Below, piece after piece: positions 12,541 through 19,949 of a stretch of 64,000 nucleotides of DNA (position 1 is the stretch's first letter; each line of letters opens with the position of its first letter). Source of the stretch: Crossiella sp. SN42 (GTDB lineage Bacteria; Actinomycetota; Actinomycetes; Mycobacteriales; Pseudonocardiaceae). Below the pieces are notes generated by a model. The model was not told the origin of the DNA. It ran no database searches and saw nothing but the letters and a program-made list of their open reading frames with translations. Made by a program: the position numbers and the translations under genes. The stretch is from positions 1 through 64,000 of the forward strand of contig NZ_JAMHIV010000039.1 of the NCBI RefSeq assembly GCF_023897065.1, written 5' to 3'.

Positions 12541-12930
12541 GTGTCGACGGCCGATGAGTTCGCGGAGGACCAGACGCGCGCGGCTGCGCTGATCGACCTC
12601 GACGCGGCGGCCTCGACCGAGCTAGCCGGGGTGCTCAAGGTCGGCGGCGAGGTCGACCTGCTCACCACGCCGCTGCTCAAGACCGGCATCGAGGAGCAGC
12701 TCGCGCGCAGCCGCCCGCTGCTGGTCATCGACCTGACCGGGGTCTCGTTCCTGGGTTCCAGCGGCCTGGCCGCGCTGGTCGAGGCCAGGGAGGCCGCGCA
12801 GGACAAGGGCACCGCGCTGCGCCTGGTGGCCGGCAACCGTTCGGTGTTCCGGCCGCTGGCCACCACCGGCCTGAGCACGCTGTTCGACCTGCGGGAGACC
12901 TTGGAGGAGGCGCTGGCCGCGCCGATCTGA
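12541..12930 (+). CDS. STAS-domain anti-sigma factor antagonist
   Basis: The 129-residue protein is one STAS domain with the core DLTGVSFLGSSGLAALVEAR, which contains the serine normally phosphorylated by RsbW-type kinases. It should bind an anti-sigma factor and release a SigB/SigF-type sigma when dephosphorylated. GTG 12541 was chosen over an in-frame GTG at 12529 because GGAGGA lies five bases before it and overlaps the earlier GTG. A close paralogue is encoded at 50484. The neighbouring SpoIIE-containing protein could act on it. Confidence 0.88.
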   Translation: MSTADEFAEDQTRAAALIDLDAAASTELAGVLKVGGEVDLLTTPLLKTGIEEQLARSRPLLVIDLTGVSFLGSSGLAALVEAREAAQDKGTALRLVAGNRSVFRPLATTGLSTLFDLRETLEEALAAPI

Positions 12931-12991
12931 GTCCGCCGGGGCTCGTCGCTGAGTCCCATGCCGACCCGGCCGGCGCCTCCGCCCGCCGCGG

Positions 12992-13573
12992 TCAGGCCTT
13001 GCGCACTGCCTCGGCGAGCTGGTCCTTGGTCATGCTCGACCGCCCGGGGATGTCGGCGGCCTTGGCCTGCTCGTACAGCTCCTCCTTGGTGGGCTCGCCG
13101 CTCTTGTCACCCTGTGCGGGCACCTCGGCGGTGATCCCGGCCTCGGCCAGGTGCTGCTTGCGCGCCTTGTCGAACTGCTCGCCGAGGCGGCGCAGCTCAT
13201 CGGCGGAGACGGCCTTGCGCAGGGCGGGCAGGAGGTCGGTCTCCTCCTCCTCGATGTGGTGCTGGACCGCGTCGACGAACTTCTGGAACTTGCCGCTGAA
13301 GTTGAGCGTGCTCTCCTTGGCCTTGGTCAGCAGCTCCTCGGCCTCCAGGTGCTCCTCCGCGCCGTGGTGCACCTCGCCGCGCTCGTCAGGGTCGGCCGCG
13401 ATCAGGGCGGGGTAGACGTGCTCCTCCTCGGCCCTGCTGTGCGCGTTCAACCGCGCCTCGACCTCGTGCACCAGCCGCGCCCTCTGCTCCGGGTCAGCCT
13501 GCTTGACCTGCTCGAACAACCGCTCCAGCACCCGGTGGTCGGCCTTGATGAGCGAAACGGCGTCGCGAGTCAT
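12992..13573 (-). CDS. Hemerythrin HHE protein with C-terminal Rho-N/SAP-like tail
   Basis: The 193-residue protein has a hemerythrin-like four-helix domain at about 1-145. Metal-binding candidates include IKADHRVL, NAHSRAEEEHVYP, HHGAEEHLEAEE and VQHHIEEEETDLLP. This is followed by a short linker and a C-terminal segment (about 160-193) with the TKEELYEQAKAADIPGRSSM pattern of Rho N-terminal/SAP-like nucleic-acid-binding helices. HHE proteins bind non-haem di-iron for oxygen, NO or redox sensing. ATG 13573 has GGAGGA five bases upstream. An oxygen or redox role tied to nucleic acid is inferred from the two-domain layout only. Confidence 0.85.
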   Translation of the reverse strand: MTRDAVSLIKADHRVLERLFEQVKQADPEQRARLVHEVEARLNAHSRAEEEHVYPALIAADPDERGEVHHGAEEHLEAEELLTKAKESTLNFSGKFQKFVDAVQHHIEEEETDLLPALRKAVSADELRRLGEQFDKARKQHLAEAGITAEVPAQGDKSGEPTKEELYEQAKAADIPGRSSMTKDQLAEAVRKA

Positions 13574-13655
13574 GGGGTCCTCCTCGTGGTGGGTACGGTC
13601 AGCCGAATACCCGGCCCGAGACGCCTCAACCACACCCGTTTAGGCTGATCCGGCC

Positions 13656-14432
13656 ATGTCGACTATCGAGTTCAGCGGCCACGGGGACCCGGCCCGCAGC
13701 CTCGCCCTGTTGTGGCGCACCAGTGAACGGGCCAGCCGCAAGGGCAAGCCCGAGCTGAACGTGGACCGGATCGTGCGCGCCGCGATCGCCATCGCCGACG
13801 CCGAGGGCCTGGGCGCGCTGTCCATGCGCAGGGTGGCCGAGGAGCTGGGCGTGGGCACCATGTCGCTCTACACCTATGTGCCGGGCAAGGGCGAGCTGAT
13901 CGACGTCATGCTGGACACCGTCTTCGGCGAGATCACCAGGGAGCACCCGCCGGGCGGCTGGCGGGACCGGCTGGAGCACGTGGCGCGGCAGAACAAGGAG
14001 CTGTACCAGCGGCACAACTGGCTGCCCTACGTGCTGATGAGCCGTCCGGTGCTGGGCCCGAACGTGACCGCCAAGTACGACCACGAGCTCAGCGCGATCG
14101 ACGGCATCGGCCTGTCCGACGTGGAGATGGACTCGGTGCTGTGGCTGGTGCTGGACTTCACGCACAGCGCGGTGCGCGGCGCGGTGGAGTCGGAGGTGGC
14201 CGCCGCGCGCAGCGGGGTCACCGACGAGCAGTGGTGGCAGGCGCACGCGCCGCTGCTGGGCAAGGTGCTGGACCCGGCGCGCTACCCGGTGGCCAGCCGG
14301 GTCGGCCAGGCCGCCGGCATGGAGCACGGCGGCGCGACCGATCCGGCGCACAACTTCGAGTTCGGGCTGGCCAGGGTGCTCGACGGCATCGAGGTGCTGG
14401 TCAAGCAGCGCGCTTCCGGCTCAGCCGACTAG
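13656..14432 (+). CDS. TetR-family regulator (TetR_C tetracycline-repressor-like)
   Basis: The 258-residue protein has an N-terminal helix-turn-helix (MRRVAEELGVGTMSLYTYVPGKGEL, about residues 55-80) and a long C-terminal ligand domain of the tetracycline-repressor type, which is common next to drug-resistance or redox genes. Its start at ATG 13656 lies 82 bp from the divergent hemerythrin gene, which is a possible target. It converges on the DUF3817 gene and the two stop codons share a CTAG. Ligand unknown. Confidence 0.86.
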   Translation: MSTIEFSGHGDPARSLALLWRTSERASRKGKPELNVDRIVRAAIAIADAEGLGALSMRRVAEELGVGTMSLYTYVPGKGELIDVMLDTVFGEITREHPPGGWRDRLEHVARQNKELYQRHNWLPYVLMSRPVLGPNVTAKYDHELSAIDGIGLSDVEMDSVLWLVLDFTHSAVRGAVESEVAAARSGVTDEQWWQAHAPLLGKVLDPARYPVASRVGQAAGMEHGGATDPAHNFEFGLARVLDGIEVLVKQRASGSAD

Positions 14433-14749
14433 ATCCGCTCGCCTGCCTGCACCTTGCGGGTGACCCAGCGCTCGGCCACGAAGGACAGGAACGGCACCGT
14501 CCCGGCCAGCAGCACCAGCAGGGTGCCGCCGATGGACCACTTGCTCTTGATCGCCAGGTCGAAGGCGAGCACCAGGTAGATGGCGTAGAGGAAACCGTGG
14601 ATCGGGCCGATGACCGCGACCGGGCCCGGCATGTCGGCCAGGTACTTCAGCGGCATGGCCACCACGACCAGCAGCAGCAGGCCGACGCCGACGATGTAGG
14701 CCATGATCCGGAACCGGGACAGCGTGCCCGGCTTCACCTTTGTTGCCAC
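14429..14749 (-). CDS. DUF3817 integral membrane protein
   Basis: This 106-residue protein has three predicted membrane helices. The segments IMAYIVGVGLLLLVVVAMPL and the GPIHGFLYAIYLVLAFDL motif are typical of the DUF3817 family found across actinobacteria. The GTG at 14749 overlaps the end of the upstream membrane-protein gene by 16 bp, so the two are probably co-translated. Function is unknown in the family. Confidence 0.82.
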   Translation of the reverse strand: MATKVKPGTLSRFRIMAYIVGVGLLLLVVVAMPLKYLADMPGPVAVIGPIHGFLYAIYLVLAFDLAIKSKWSIGGTLLVLLAGTVPFLSFVAERWVTRKVQAGERI

Positions 14750-15165
14750 TGTTCCGCCTTCTGCTTGAGGTAGCGGTTGTACTCCGCCAGCTCGGGGTCG
14801 ATGTCCGCGTCCTGGGCCGCGGGCCGGGGCCGCCCCGGCAGCCACTTCTCCGCCACCGGCTCGGCCGGCTGCGCGGGCACCACGGGTTCGGCGGCCTCGG
14901 GGGTCTCGCCGTCCTCCTCGTCGCGGGTGGCCTCCATGCGCAGGAACCGGATCCAGGCGACGACGCCGAAGACGCCGAACAGCGGCCACTGCAACGCGTA
15001 GCCCAGGTTCAGCCCGCTGCCGGTGGAGGACAGCGCCCGCTCCAGCTGCCACCAGCCGAGCCAGCCGCAGACGAGCGCGCACAACAGCACCAGGACATGC
15101 CCGGCCAGCCATCCAGGGCTGAGGTACCGGCTGCGCACGGCATTGACGGTAGCACCGCGACTCAT
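14734..15165 (-). CDS. Small membrane protein with cytoplasmic acidic tail
   Basis: This 143-residue protein has two membrane helices (about residues 19-40 and 55-75; the first contains GWLGWWQLE). A Pro/Glu-rich cytoplasmic stretch follows, then a basic C-terminal helix (EYNRYLKQKAEQWQQR). It resembles conserved actinobacterial membrane proteins encoded beside DUF3817, but I cannot name a function. ATG 15165 has no good ribosome-binding site and lies inside a perfect inverted repeat. The gene overlaps the DUF3817 gene by 16 bp. Confidence 0.75.
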   Translation of the reverse strand: MSRGATVNAVRSRYLSPGWLAGHVLVLLCALVCGWLGWWQLERALSSTGSGLNLGYALQWPLFGVFGVVAWIRFLRMEATRDEEDGETPEAAEPVVPAQPAEPVAEKWLPGRPRPAAQDADIDPELAEYNRYLKQKAEQWQQR

Positions 15166-15178
15166 CCGACCGGATGAG
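15161..15178. promoter_or_regulatory. Inverted repeat over a start codon
   Basis: The arms CTCATCCG (15161-15168) and CGGATGAG (15171-15178) form a perfect repeat with a 2-bp spacer. The left arm includes the start codon of the minus-strand membrane protein gene, so it could be an operator or a structure limiting translation. Confidence 0.35.
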
Positions 15179-15195
15179 CGGTCCCGCTGCCCGAA

Positions 15196-15816
15196 TCAGG
15201 ACGGATCGGGCAGGTACGGCGACACCGCGTCCGCGCCGACGGCCACCATGGCCAGCTGGAAGAAGCCGCGTTCCAGCAGGTCCAGCAGGGCGTCCCGGTC
15301 GATCCGCGGCTCGCGCAGCCAGCTGATGGTGACCTCCTCGGCGAAGGCGACCCAGCCGCGCACGGTCATCACCAGCGCCGGGGTGGACTCGATGCCCAGC
15401 TCGCGCACGTTGTCGAGCACGATGTCCGCGATCGCGGTCCTGGTCTCCTCGAACAGCGCCCGCATGGCCTCATCGCCGGTGGCCGCGCCGCGCACCAGCG
15501 AGGTGTAGGCGTCCCGGTTCTGGCTGACGTAGTCGACGAAGCCGCGCAGGCTCTGCCGCATCCGCGGCGCGGGCTCCAGCGTCTTGTCCGGGGCCAGGAA
15601 CTCCAGCAGCTGGGCGGCCGCGGCCCTGGCCACGGCCAGGTGGAACTCGCGCTTGGAGCCGAAGTAGTGGAAGAGCAGGCCGGTGGAGATACCGGCCTCG
15701 GCGGCCAGGTCCTCGATGGAGAGCTCGTCCAGGGTGCGGGTGGAGAGCAGCTCCACACCGAGCTTGAGCAGCTGAGCCCGCCGGAGCTCGGGGCTGAGAC
15801 GCGTGCGCTGGGTCAC
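15196..15816 (-). CDS. TetR-family regulator, probably autoregulated
   Basis: The 206-residue protein has a TetR helix-turn-helix (DLAAEAGISTGLLFHYFGSK, about residues 38-57) and a helical C-terminal ligand domain. GTG 15816 is the only start that keeps the complete first helix. It diverges from a Baeyer-Villiger-type monooxygenase and SDR pair. The 74-bp gap carries two matching operator-like repeats. The arrangement fits a repressor controlling itself and the oxidoreductase operon, with a ketone, steroid or lipid-like ligand inferred from the enzymes. Confidence 0.88.
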   Translation of the reverse strand: MTQRTRLSPELRRAQLLKLGVELLSTRTLDELSIEDLAAEAGISTGLLFHYFGSKREFHLAVARAAAAQLLEFLAPDKTLEPAPRMRQSLRGFVDYVSQNRDAYTSLVRGAATGDEAMRALFEETRTAIADIVLDNVRELGIESTPALVMTVRGWVAFAEEVTISWLREPRIDRDALLDLLERGFFQLAMVAVGADAVSPYLPDPS

Positions 15817-15825
15817 AACGAACAG

Positions 15826-15848
15826 CTTATTGACTCCGGCTCAACAGC
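15826..15848. promoter_or_regulatory. Operator-like repeat 1 (imperfect) for the TetR regulator
   Basis: CTTATTGA, seven bases, then TCAACAGC has the same 8-7-8 layout as the perfect repeat 31 bp downstream. It lies ten bases before the TetR start codon. Confidence 0.55.
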
Positions 15849-15856
15849 GCCACTAG

Positions 15857-15879
15857 CTTATTGAATATCAGTCAATAAG
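15857..15879. promoter_or_regulatory. Operator-like repeat 2 (perfect) for the monooxygenase operon
   Basis: The arms CTTATTGA (15857-15864) and TCAATAAG (15872-15879) are perfect with a 7-bp spacer. The right arm runs into the AAGGAGG ribosome-binding site of the monooxygenase, so a bound TetR repressor would block expression directly. Confidence 0.7.
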
Positions 15880-15890
15880 GAGGCCAGCTC

Positions 15891-17396
15891 ATGCACGAGG
15901 TGCACGTAGCCGTCATCGGCACCGGATTCGCCGGCCTCGCCATGGCCATCCGGATGAAACAGCGCGGCATCACCGACTTCGTCCTGCTGGAGCGCGCCCA
16001 GGAGGTCGGCGGCACCTGGCGGGACAACACCTACCCCGGCGCGGCCTGCGACGTGCCCTCGCACCTGTACTCCTTCTCCTTCGCGCCCAACCCGGACTGG
16101 ACCCGCTCGTTCTCCCCGCAGCCGGAGATCTGGCGCTACCTGCGCCGCACCGCGCGCGAGCACGGCGTGTACCCGCACATCCGCTTCGGCCACGACGTCG
16201 AGCGCGCGGACTGGGACGAGGAGCGCGGCCGGTGGATCGTGCGCACCAGCCAGGAGACCTTCGCGGCCAAGGTGCTGGTCTCCGGCATGGGCCCGCTGTG
16301 CGAGCCGCAGCTGCCCGACATCAAGGGCCTGGACACCTTCCAGGGCCACGCCTTCCACTCCGCGCGCTGGGACCACGACTACGACCTGACCGGCAAGAAG
16401 GTCGCGGTGATCGGCACCGGCGCCTCGGCCATCCAGTTCGTGCCGCAGATCCAGCCGAAGGTGGAGCGGCTGCGGCTGTTCCAGCGCACCGCGCCCTGGG
16501 TGATGCCGCGCAGGGACCGGCCGATCACCGCCGTCGAGCGCACCCTGTTCCGGTGGTTCCCGCCGTTGCAGCGGCTGGTGCGCGCGGCCATCTACTGGGG
16601 CCGGGAGACCTACGTCATCGGCTTCACCCGGCAGCCCAAGATGCTGCGCCTGGGCGAGCGCTGGGCCAAGAAGAACCTCTTCCGCGCGGTGAAGGACAAG
16701 GAACTGCGCAAGAAGTTGTTACCCACCTTCGCCATGGGCTGCAAGCGGATCCTCATCTCCAACGACTACTACCCCGCCGTCGCGCAGTCCAATGTGGACG
16801 TGGTCACCGACCGGATCACCGAGGTGCGGGCGAACTCCGTGGTCACCGCGGACGGCACCGAGCACCCGGTGGACACCATCATCTTCGGCACCGGCTTCCA
16901 CGCCACCGACCCGCCCTCGCTGGAGAAGGTCTACGGCCGCGGCGGGGTCCGCCTCGGCGAGGCCTGGCGGGACGGCATGGAGGCCTACAAGGGCACCACC
17001 ATCGCCGGGTTCCCCAACCTGTTCATGCTGGTCGGCCCGAACACCGGCCTCGGCCACAACTCGATCGTGTTCATGATCGAGTCGCAGGTGAACTACGTGA
17101 TGGACGCGCTGAAGGTGCTGGGGCGCAAGGAGGTCGTCGAGCTGGACCCGAGGGTGGACCGGGTGCACGCCTTCAACGAGCGGGTGCAGAAGCAGATGCG
17201 GGGCACGGTCTGGCTGACCGGCGGCTGCGAGAGCTGGTACCTGGATGCCAAGGGGCGCAACACCACGCTGTGGCCTACCTTTACCTGGAGCTACCGGCAG
17301 CTCACCCGCAAGTTCGACGCGCAGGCCTACTCGATCCGGCTGCGCGCCACCGAGGAGGTCGCCGCGGTGACCAAGGCCGACGAGGCGGTGCACTGA
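15891..17396 (+). CDS. Baeyer-Villiger-type flavin-dependent monooxygenase
   Basis: The 501-residue enzyme has an N-terminal FAD Rossmann motif (GTGFAGLAMA, about residues 10-19), the Baeyer-Villiger fingerprint FQGHAFHSARWD and a second NADPH Rossmann motif (VAVIGTGASAIQF). It should insert oxygen into ketones using NADPH, FAD and O2 in the cytosol. ATG 15891 follows AAGGAGG by seven bases. The SDR gene begins one base after its stop, so both are one operon under the divergent TetR regulator; an SDR often supplies the ketone. A TTA leucine codon, rare in this DNA, is present at 16719-16721. The substrate is unknown. Confidence 0.92.
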   Translation: MHEVHVAVIGTGFAGLAMAIRMKQRGITDFVLLERAQEVGGTWRDNTYPGAACDVPSHLYSFSFAPNPDWTRSFSPQPEIWRYLRRTAREHGVYPHIRFGHDVERADWDEERGRWIVRTSQETFAAKVLVSGMGPLCEPQLPDIKGLDTFQGHAFHSARWDHDYDLTGKKVAVIGTGASAIQFVPQIQPKVERLRLFQRTAPWVMPRRDRPITAVERTLFRWFPPLQRLVRAAIYWGRETYVIGFTRQPKMLRLGERWAKKNLFRAVKDKELRKKLLPTFAMGCKRILISNDYYPAVAQSNVDVVTDRITEVRANSVVTADGTEHPVDTIIFGTGFHATDPPSLEKVYGRGGVRLGEAWRDGMEAYKGTTIAGFPNLFMLVGPNTGLGHNSIVFMIESQVNYVMDALKVLGRKEVVELDPRVDRVHAFNERVQKQMRGTVWLTGGCESWYLDAKGRNTTLWPTFTWSYRQLTRKFDAQAYSIRLRATEEVAAVTKADEAVH

Positions 17397-17397
17397 C

Positions 17398-18216
17398 ATG
17401 CGGGAGTTCCGCGGCAGGGTAGCGGTGATCACCGGAGCCGGCTCCGGCATCGGCCGGGCGCTGGCCCTGGACCTGGCGCGCCGGGGCGCGCAGCTGGCGC
17501 TGTCCGATGTGGACGACTACGGGCTGGCCGAGACGGTGCGCCAGGCCGAGCGGATCGGCGCCCGGGCCAAGGGCTACCACCTGGACGTGGCCGACCGGGC
17601 CGCGGTGCTGGCGCACGCCGATGAGGTGGTCGGCGACTTCGGCCGGGCCGAGCTGGTGGTCAACAACGCCGGGGTGACCGCGACCTCCAGCTTCACCGAG
17701 ACCGACATCGCCGACTTCGACTGGGTGATGAACATCGACTTCGGTGGCGTGCTCAACGGCACCAAGGCGTTCCTGCCGCACCTGATCGCCTCCGGGGACG
17801 GCTACCTGGTCAACATCTCCAGCCTGTTCGGCCTGATGACCGTGCCGAGGCAGACCGCCTACCACGCGGCCAAGTACGCGGTGCGCGGCTTCACCGAGTC
17901 GCTGCGCCAGGAGCTGCGCATCGACGGGCACCCGGTGGGCGTGAGCTGCGTGCACCCCGGCGGGATCAAGACCAACATCGTGAACAACGCCCGGCACAGC
18001 ACGCCGGAGTACGGCAAGTCGCTGAGCACGGCCTTCGACCGCATCGCGGGCACCAGCGCGCCGGCCGCGGCCCGGACCATCATCCGCGGCATCCAGCGCG
18101 ACCAGGCGCGCATCCTGATCGGCCCGGACGCACACGCGCTCAACGTGCTCCAGGCCCTGCTGGGCAGCCGGTTCGCCTGGTTCACCGAGAAGATCAGCCG
18201 CCGCGCGATGTACTGA
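17398..18216 (+). CDS. Short-chain dehydrogenase/reductase
   Basis: The 272-residue classical SDR shows TGAGSGIG (about residues 13-20) for NAD(P), NNAG near 90, the catalytic Ser in VNISS and YHAAK with Tyr and Lys. Asp in SDVDD after beta-2 suggests NAD(H) preference. It begins one base after the monooxygenase stop. In such pairs the SDR oxidises an alcohol to the ketone that the monooxygenase then uses; that link is inferred from context. It ends before a bidirectional terminator. Confidence 0.92.
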   Translation: MREFRGRVAVITGAGSGIGRALALDLARRGAQLALSDVDDYGLAETVRQAERIGARAKGYHLDVADRAAVLAHADEVVGDFGRAELVVNNAGVTATSSFTETDIADFDWVMNIDFGGVLNGTKAFLPHLIASGDGYLVNISSLFGLMTVPRQTAYHAAKYAVRGFTESLRQELRIDGHPVGVSCVHPGGIKTNIVNNARHSTPEYGKSLSTAFDRIAGTSAPAAARTIIRGIQRDQARILIGPDAHALNVLQALLGSRFAWFTEKISRRAMY

Positions 18217-18219
18217 GCT

Positions 18220-18260
18220 CACTCCAGGGGGCGGCCCCACCACCGCCGTCCCCTGGAGTG
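18220..18260. terminator. Bidirectional terminator between SDR and secreted protein genes
   Basis: The arms CACTCCAGGGG (18220-18230) and CCCCTGGAGTG (18250-18260) pair perfectly over 11 bp. An inner GCGG/CCGC extension strengthens the stem. It lies in the 51-bp gap between convergent genes. Confidence 0.75.
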
Positions 18261-18267
18261 GGGCTGC

Positions 18268-19242
18268 TCAGAGGTCCACGTGCCAGTGCACGCCGAGCGT
18301 GCCGCGCCGCGGCTCCCGGTGCTGGGCCTCGATGCCCACCCAGCCGCGGAACTTGCCCGCGTCGTCGATCACCTGCAACTGCGGCTTGCGGTGCGAGCCG
18401 CCGGTGTAGCAAGGCGTGCTGCCGCCCTGCACCAGGCAGGTGCAGAAGTGCTCGTAGAAGTTCTTCCGCCCGCCCTCGGACGCCAGGTAGTACCGGATCT
18501 TGCCCGGCTTGCCGTCCGGGCAGGCGGTGCAGGCGTTGGGACCGGCGTCGAACAGACCGCTCAGGCAGTCGCCGTTGCACTGCTTCCAGCCGTCCAGCGC
18601 CAGGTCGATCTTGGACGCGCCGGTGCCGGAGGACAGCTTGCCGGTGGACTGGACGAAGAAGTTGTGCGCGAAGCGGCCCCGGTAGGCCTTCTTGGGCACC
18701 TCGTTCATCGGGACGGCCAGGTCGTTGCTGGCGTTGCTGCCATAGCCCTGGCCCACGTTCGCGCCGTAGCTGGACCCGGTCAGCGAGATCGCGCTGATCC
18801 CCGGCTCCGGCGTGGCCACGGCCCACTTCTCGGTGACCCCGCCCTGCCAGGTGATGCTGAGCTGGTTCCCGCTGGTGGTGTACGTCCCTTCCAGCGACTT
18901 GACCTCGGCCCCGGTCTGGAAGCCACCGGCGGTGTGGATCTTGCAGTTGTCACAGCCCGCCGAGGTGGTGCGGATCGGCACCCCCGGGTAGCCCTGGTTC
19001 CAGTTCCAGTACCAGAACCCCTCCCGCACGGTGCCGTTGCCGCTGAAGTAGTACATGGCCAGCCGGGAGAACTCGTTCCCGGTCGGCGTCGTGCCGACCG
19101 GCGCCACCTGGCCGATGGTGACCGCGTAGATCCGCTTGCCGCCCGGCAGGTCCACCGCCAGTGCGGTGCCGGGCAGCAGTGCCCCGGTCAGCGCGAGGGT
19201 GCCCAGCACGACCAGCCACAACCGCGTGAACGTGCGCTTCAA
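18268..19242 (-). CDS. Secreted cysteine-rich protein of unknown function
   Basis: I do not recognise this 324-residue protein. It has a signal peptide (basic LKRTFTRLW start, hydrophobic core, cut near ALAVD) and then about 290 exported residues. Paired cysteines are visible (CDNC, CNGDC, CTAC, CTC), consistent with disulfides outside the cell. It also carries aromatic clusters such as FWYWNWNQGYPG. The start is an unusual TTG at 19242, chosen because GGGGAGGA lies five bases upstream; no ATG or GTG has comparable support. It may be a surface or carbohydrate-interacting protein, but this is speculation. Confidence 0.72.
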   Translation of the reverse strand: MKRTFTRLWLVVLGTLALTGALLPGTALAVDLPGGKRIYAVTIGQVAPVGTTPTGNEFSRLAMYYFSGNGTVREGFWYWNWNQGYPGVPIRTTSAGCDNCKIHTAGGFQTGAEVKSLEGTYTTSGNQLSITWQGGVTEKWAVATPEPGISAISLTGSSYGANVGQGYGSNASNDLAVPMNEVPKKAYRGRFAHNFFVQSTGKLSSGTGASKIDLALDGWKQCNGDCLSGLFDAGPNACTACPDGKPGKIRYYLASEGGRKNFYEHFCTCLVQGGSTPCYTGGSHRKPQLQVIDDAGKFRGWVGIEAQHREPRRGTLGVHWHVDL

Positions 19243-19315
19243 CGTCGTCCTCCCCAGCCCGTTTCCAACGTTGCACAAAAACGTAGCACCGTGTTCAGGC
19301 GGTCACTAGCCGCAG

Positions 19316-19900
19316 TCACTCGGCCGGGCGCCACATGGGGTGGCAGTCCGGGCCGCCCGCCAGCCGGATCGGCTCGCCGAGCGGCACGAACCCGTGCCGG
19401 GCGTAGAGCGCGACGCCGCGTCCGGTGCTGGCCTCCAGGTAGGCGGGCAGCCTGGTCCGGGCCAGGCGGTGGCGCAGCAGCAGGCTGCCGTGGCCCTGGC
19501 CGCGGGCCTCCGGCAGCACGCCGATCAGCGGCAGGTACAGGTGCCGCTCGCCGTGCGGGTGCCGCCGGGTGAACTCGCCGCCGAGCTCGGCCAGGCGGTG
19601 CGCGGCCGGGCCGAAGGAGGCGTGCAGAGCGGTCAGCTCGTCGGCGGTCAGGCCGGTGAACTCGCCGTTGGCCTCCACGGTCAGCCACAGCGCGACCGCG
19701 GCCCCCTCCGCCGTGGTCTCCAGCTCGGCCTCGCCCGCGGCCAGCAGGAACCGGATGAAGCCGCGCTGGAAGCGCAGCCTGCTGGTCGGTTCCGGGAACA
19801 GCCAGCTCACCAGCGGATCGTCGAGGTAGGCCACGGCCAGGGTTTCCACCGCGGCGTCGAAGGCGTCCCCGCGCGGACGGACCACCGGCTCCGGAGTCAT
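19316..19900 (-). CDS. GNAT-family N-acetyltransferase
   Basis: The 194-residue protein has the GNAT acetyl-CoA motif A (LPLIGVLPEARGQGHGSLLL, with the R/QxxGxG/A loop in RGQGHG) at about 123-142, followed by LEASTGRGVALYARHGFVPLG, a typical motif B. It should acetylate an amine on a small molecule or protein. It starts at ATG 19900 with a G-rich stretch upstream. No neighbour points to a substrate. Confidence 0.86.
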   Translation of the reverse strand: MTPEPVVRPRGDAFDAAVETLAVAYLDDPLVSWLFPEPTSRLRFQRGFIRFLLAAGEAELETTAEGAAVALWLTVEANGEFTGLTADELTALHASFGPAAHRLAELGGEFTRRHPHGERHLYLPLIGVLPEARGQGHGSLLLRHRLARTRLPAYLEASTGRGVALYARHGFVPLGEPIRLAGGPDCHPMWRPAE

Positions 19901-19949
19901 ACCCCCGACAGTGCCACAACTCCCCGACGAATGATCTTGACGGGCCCGG

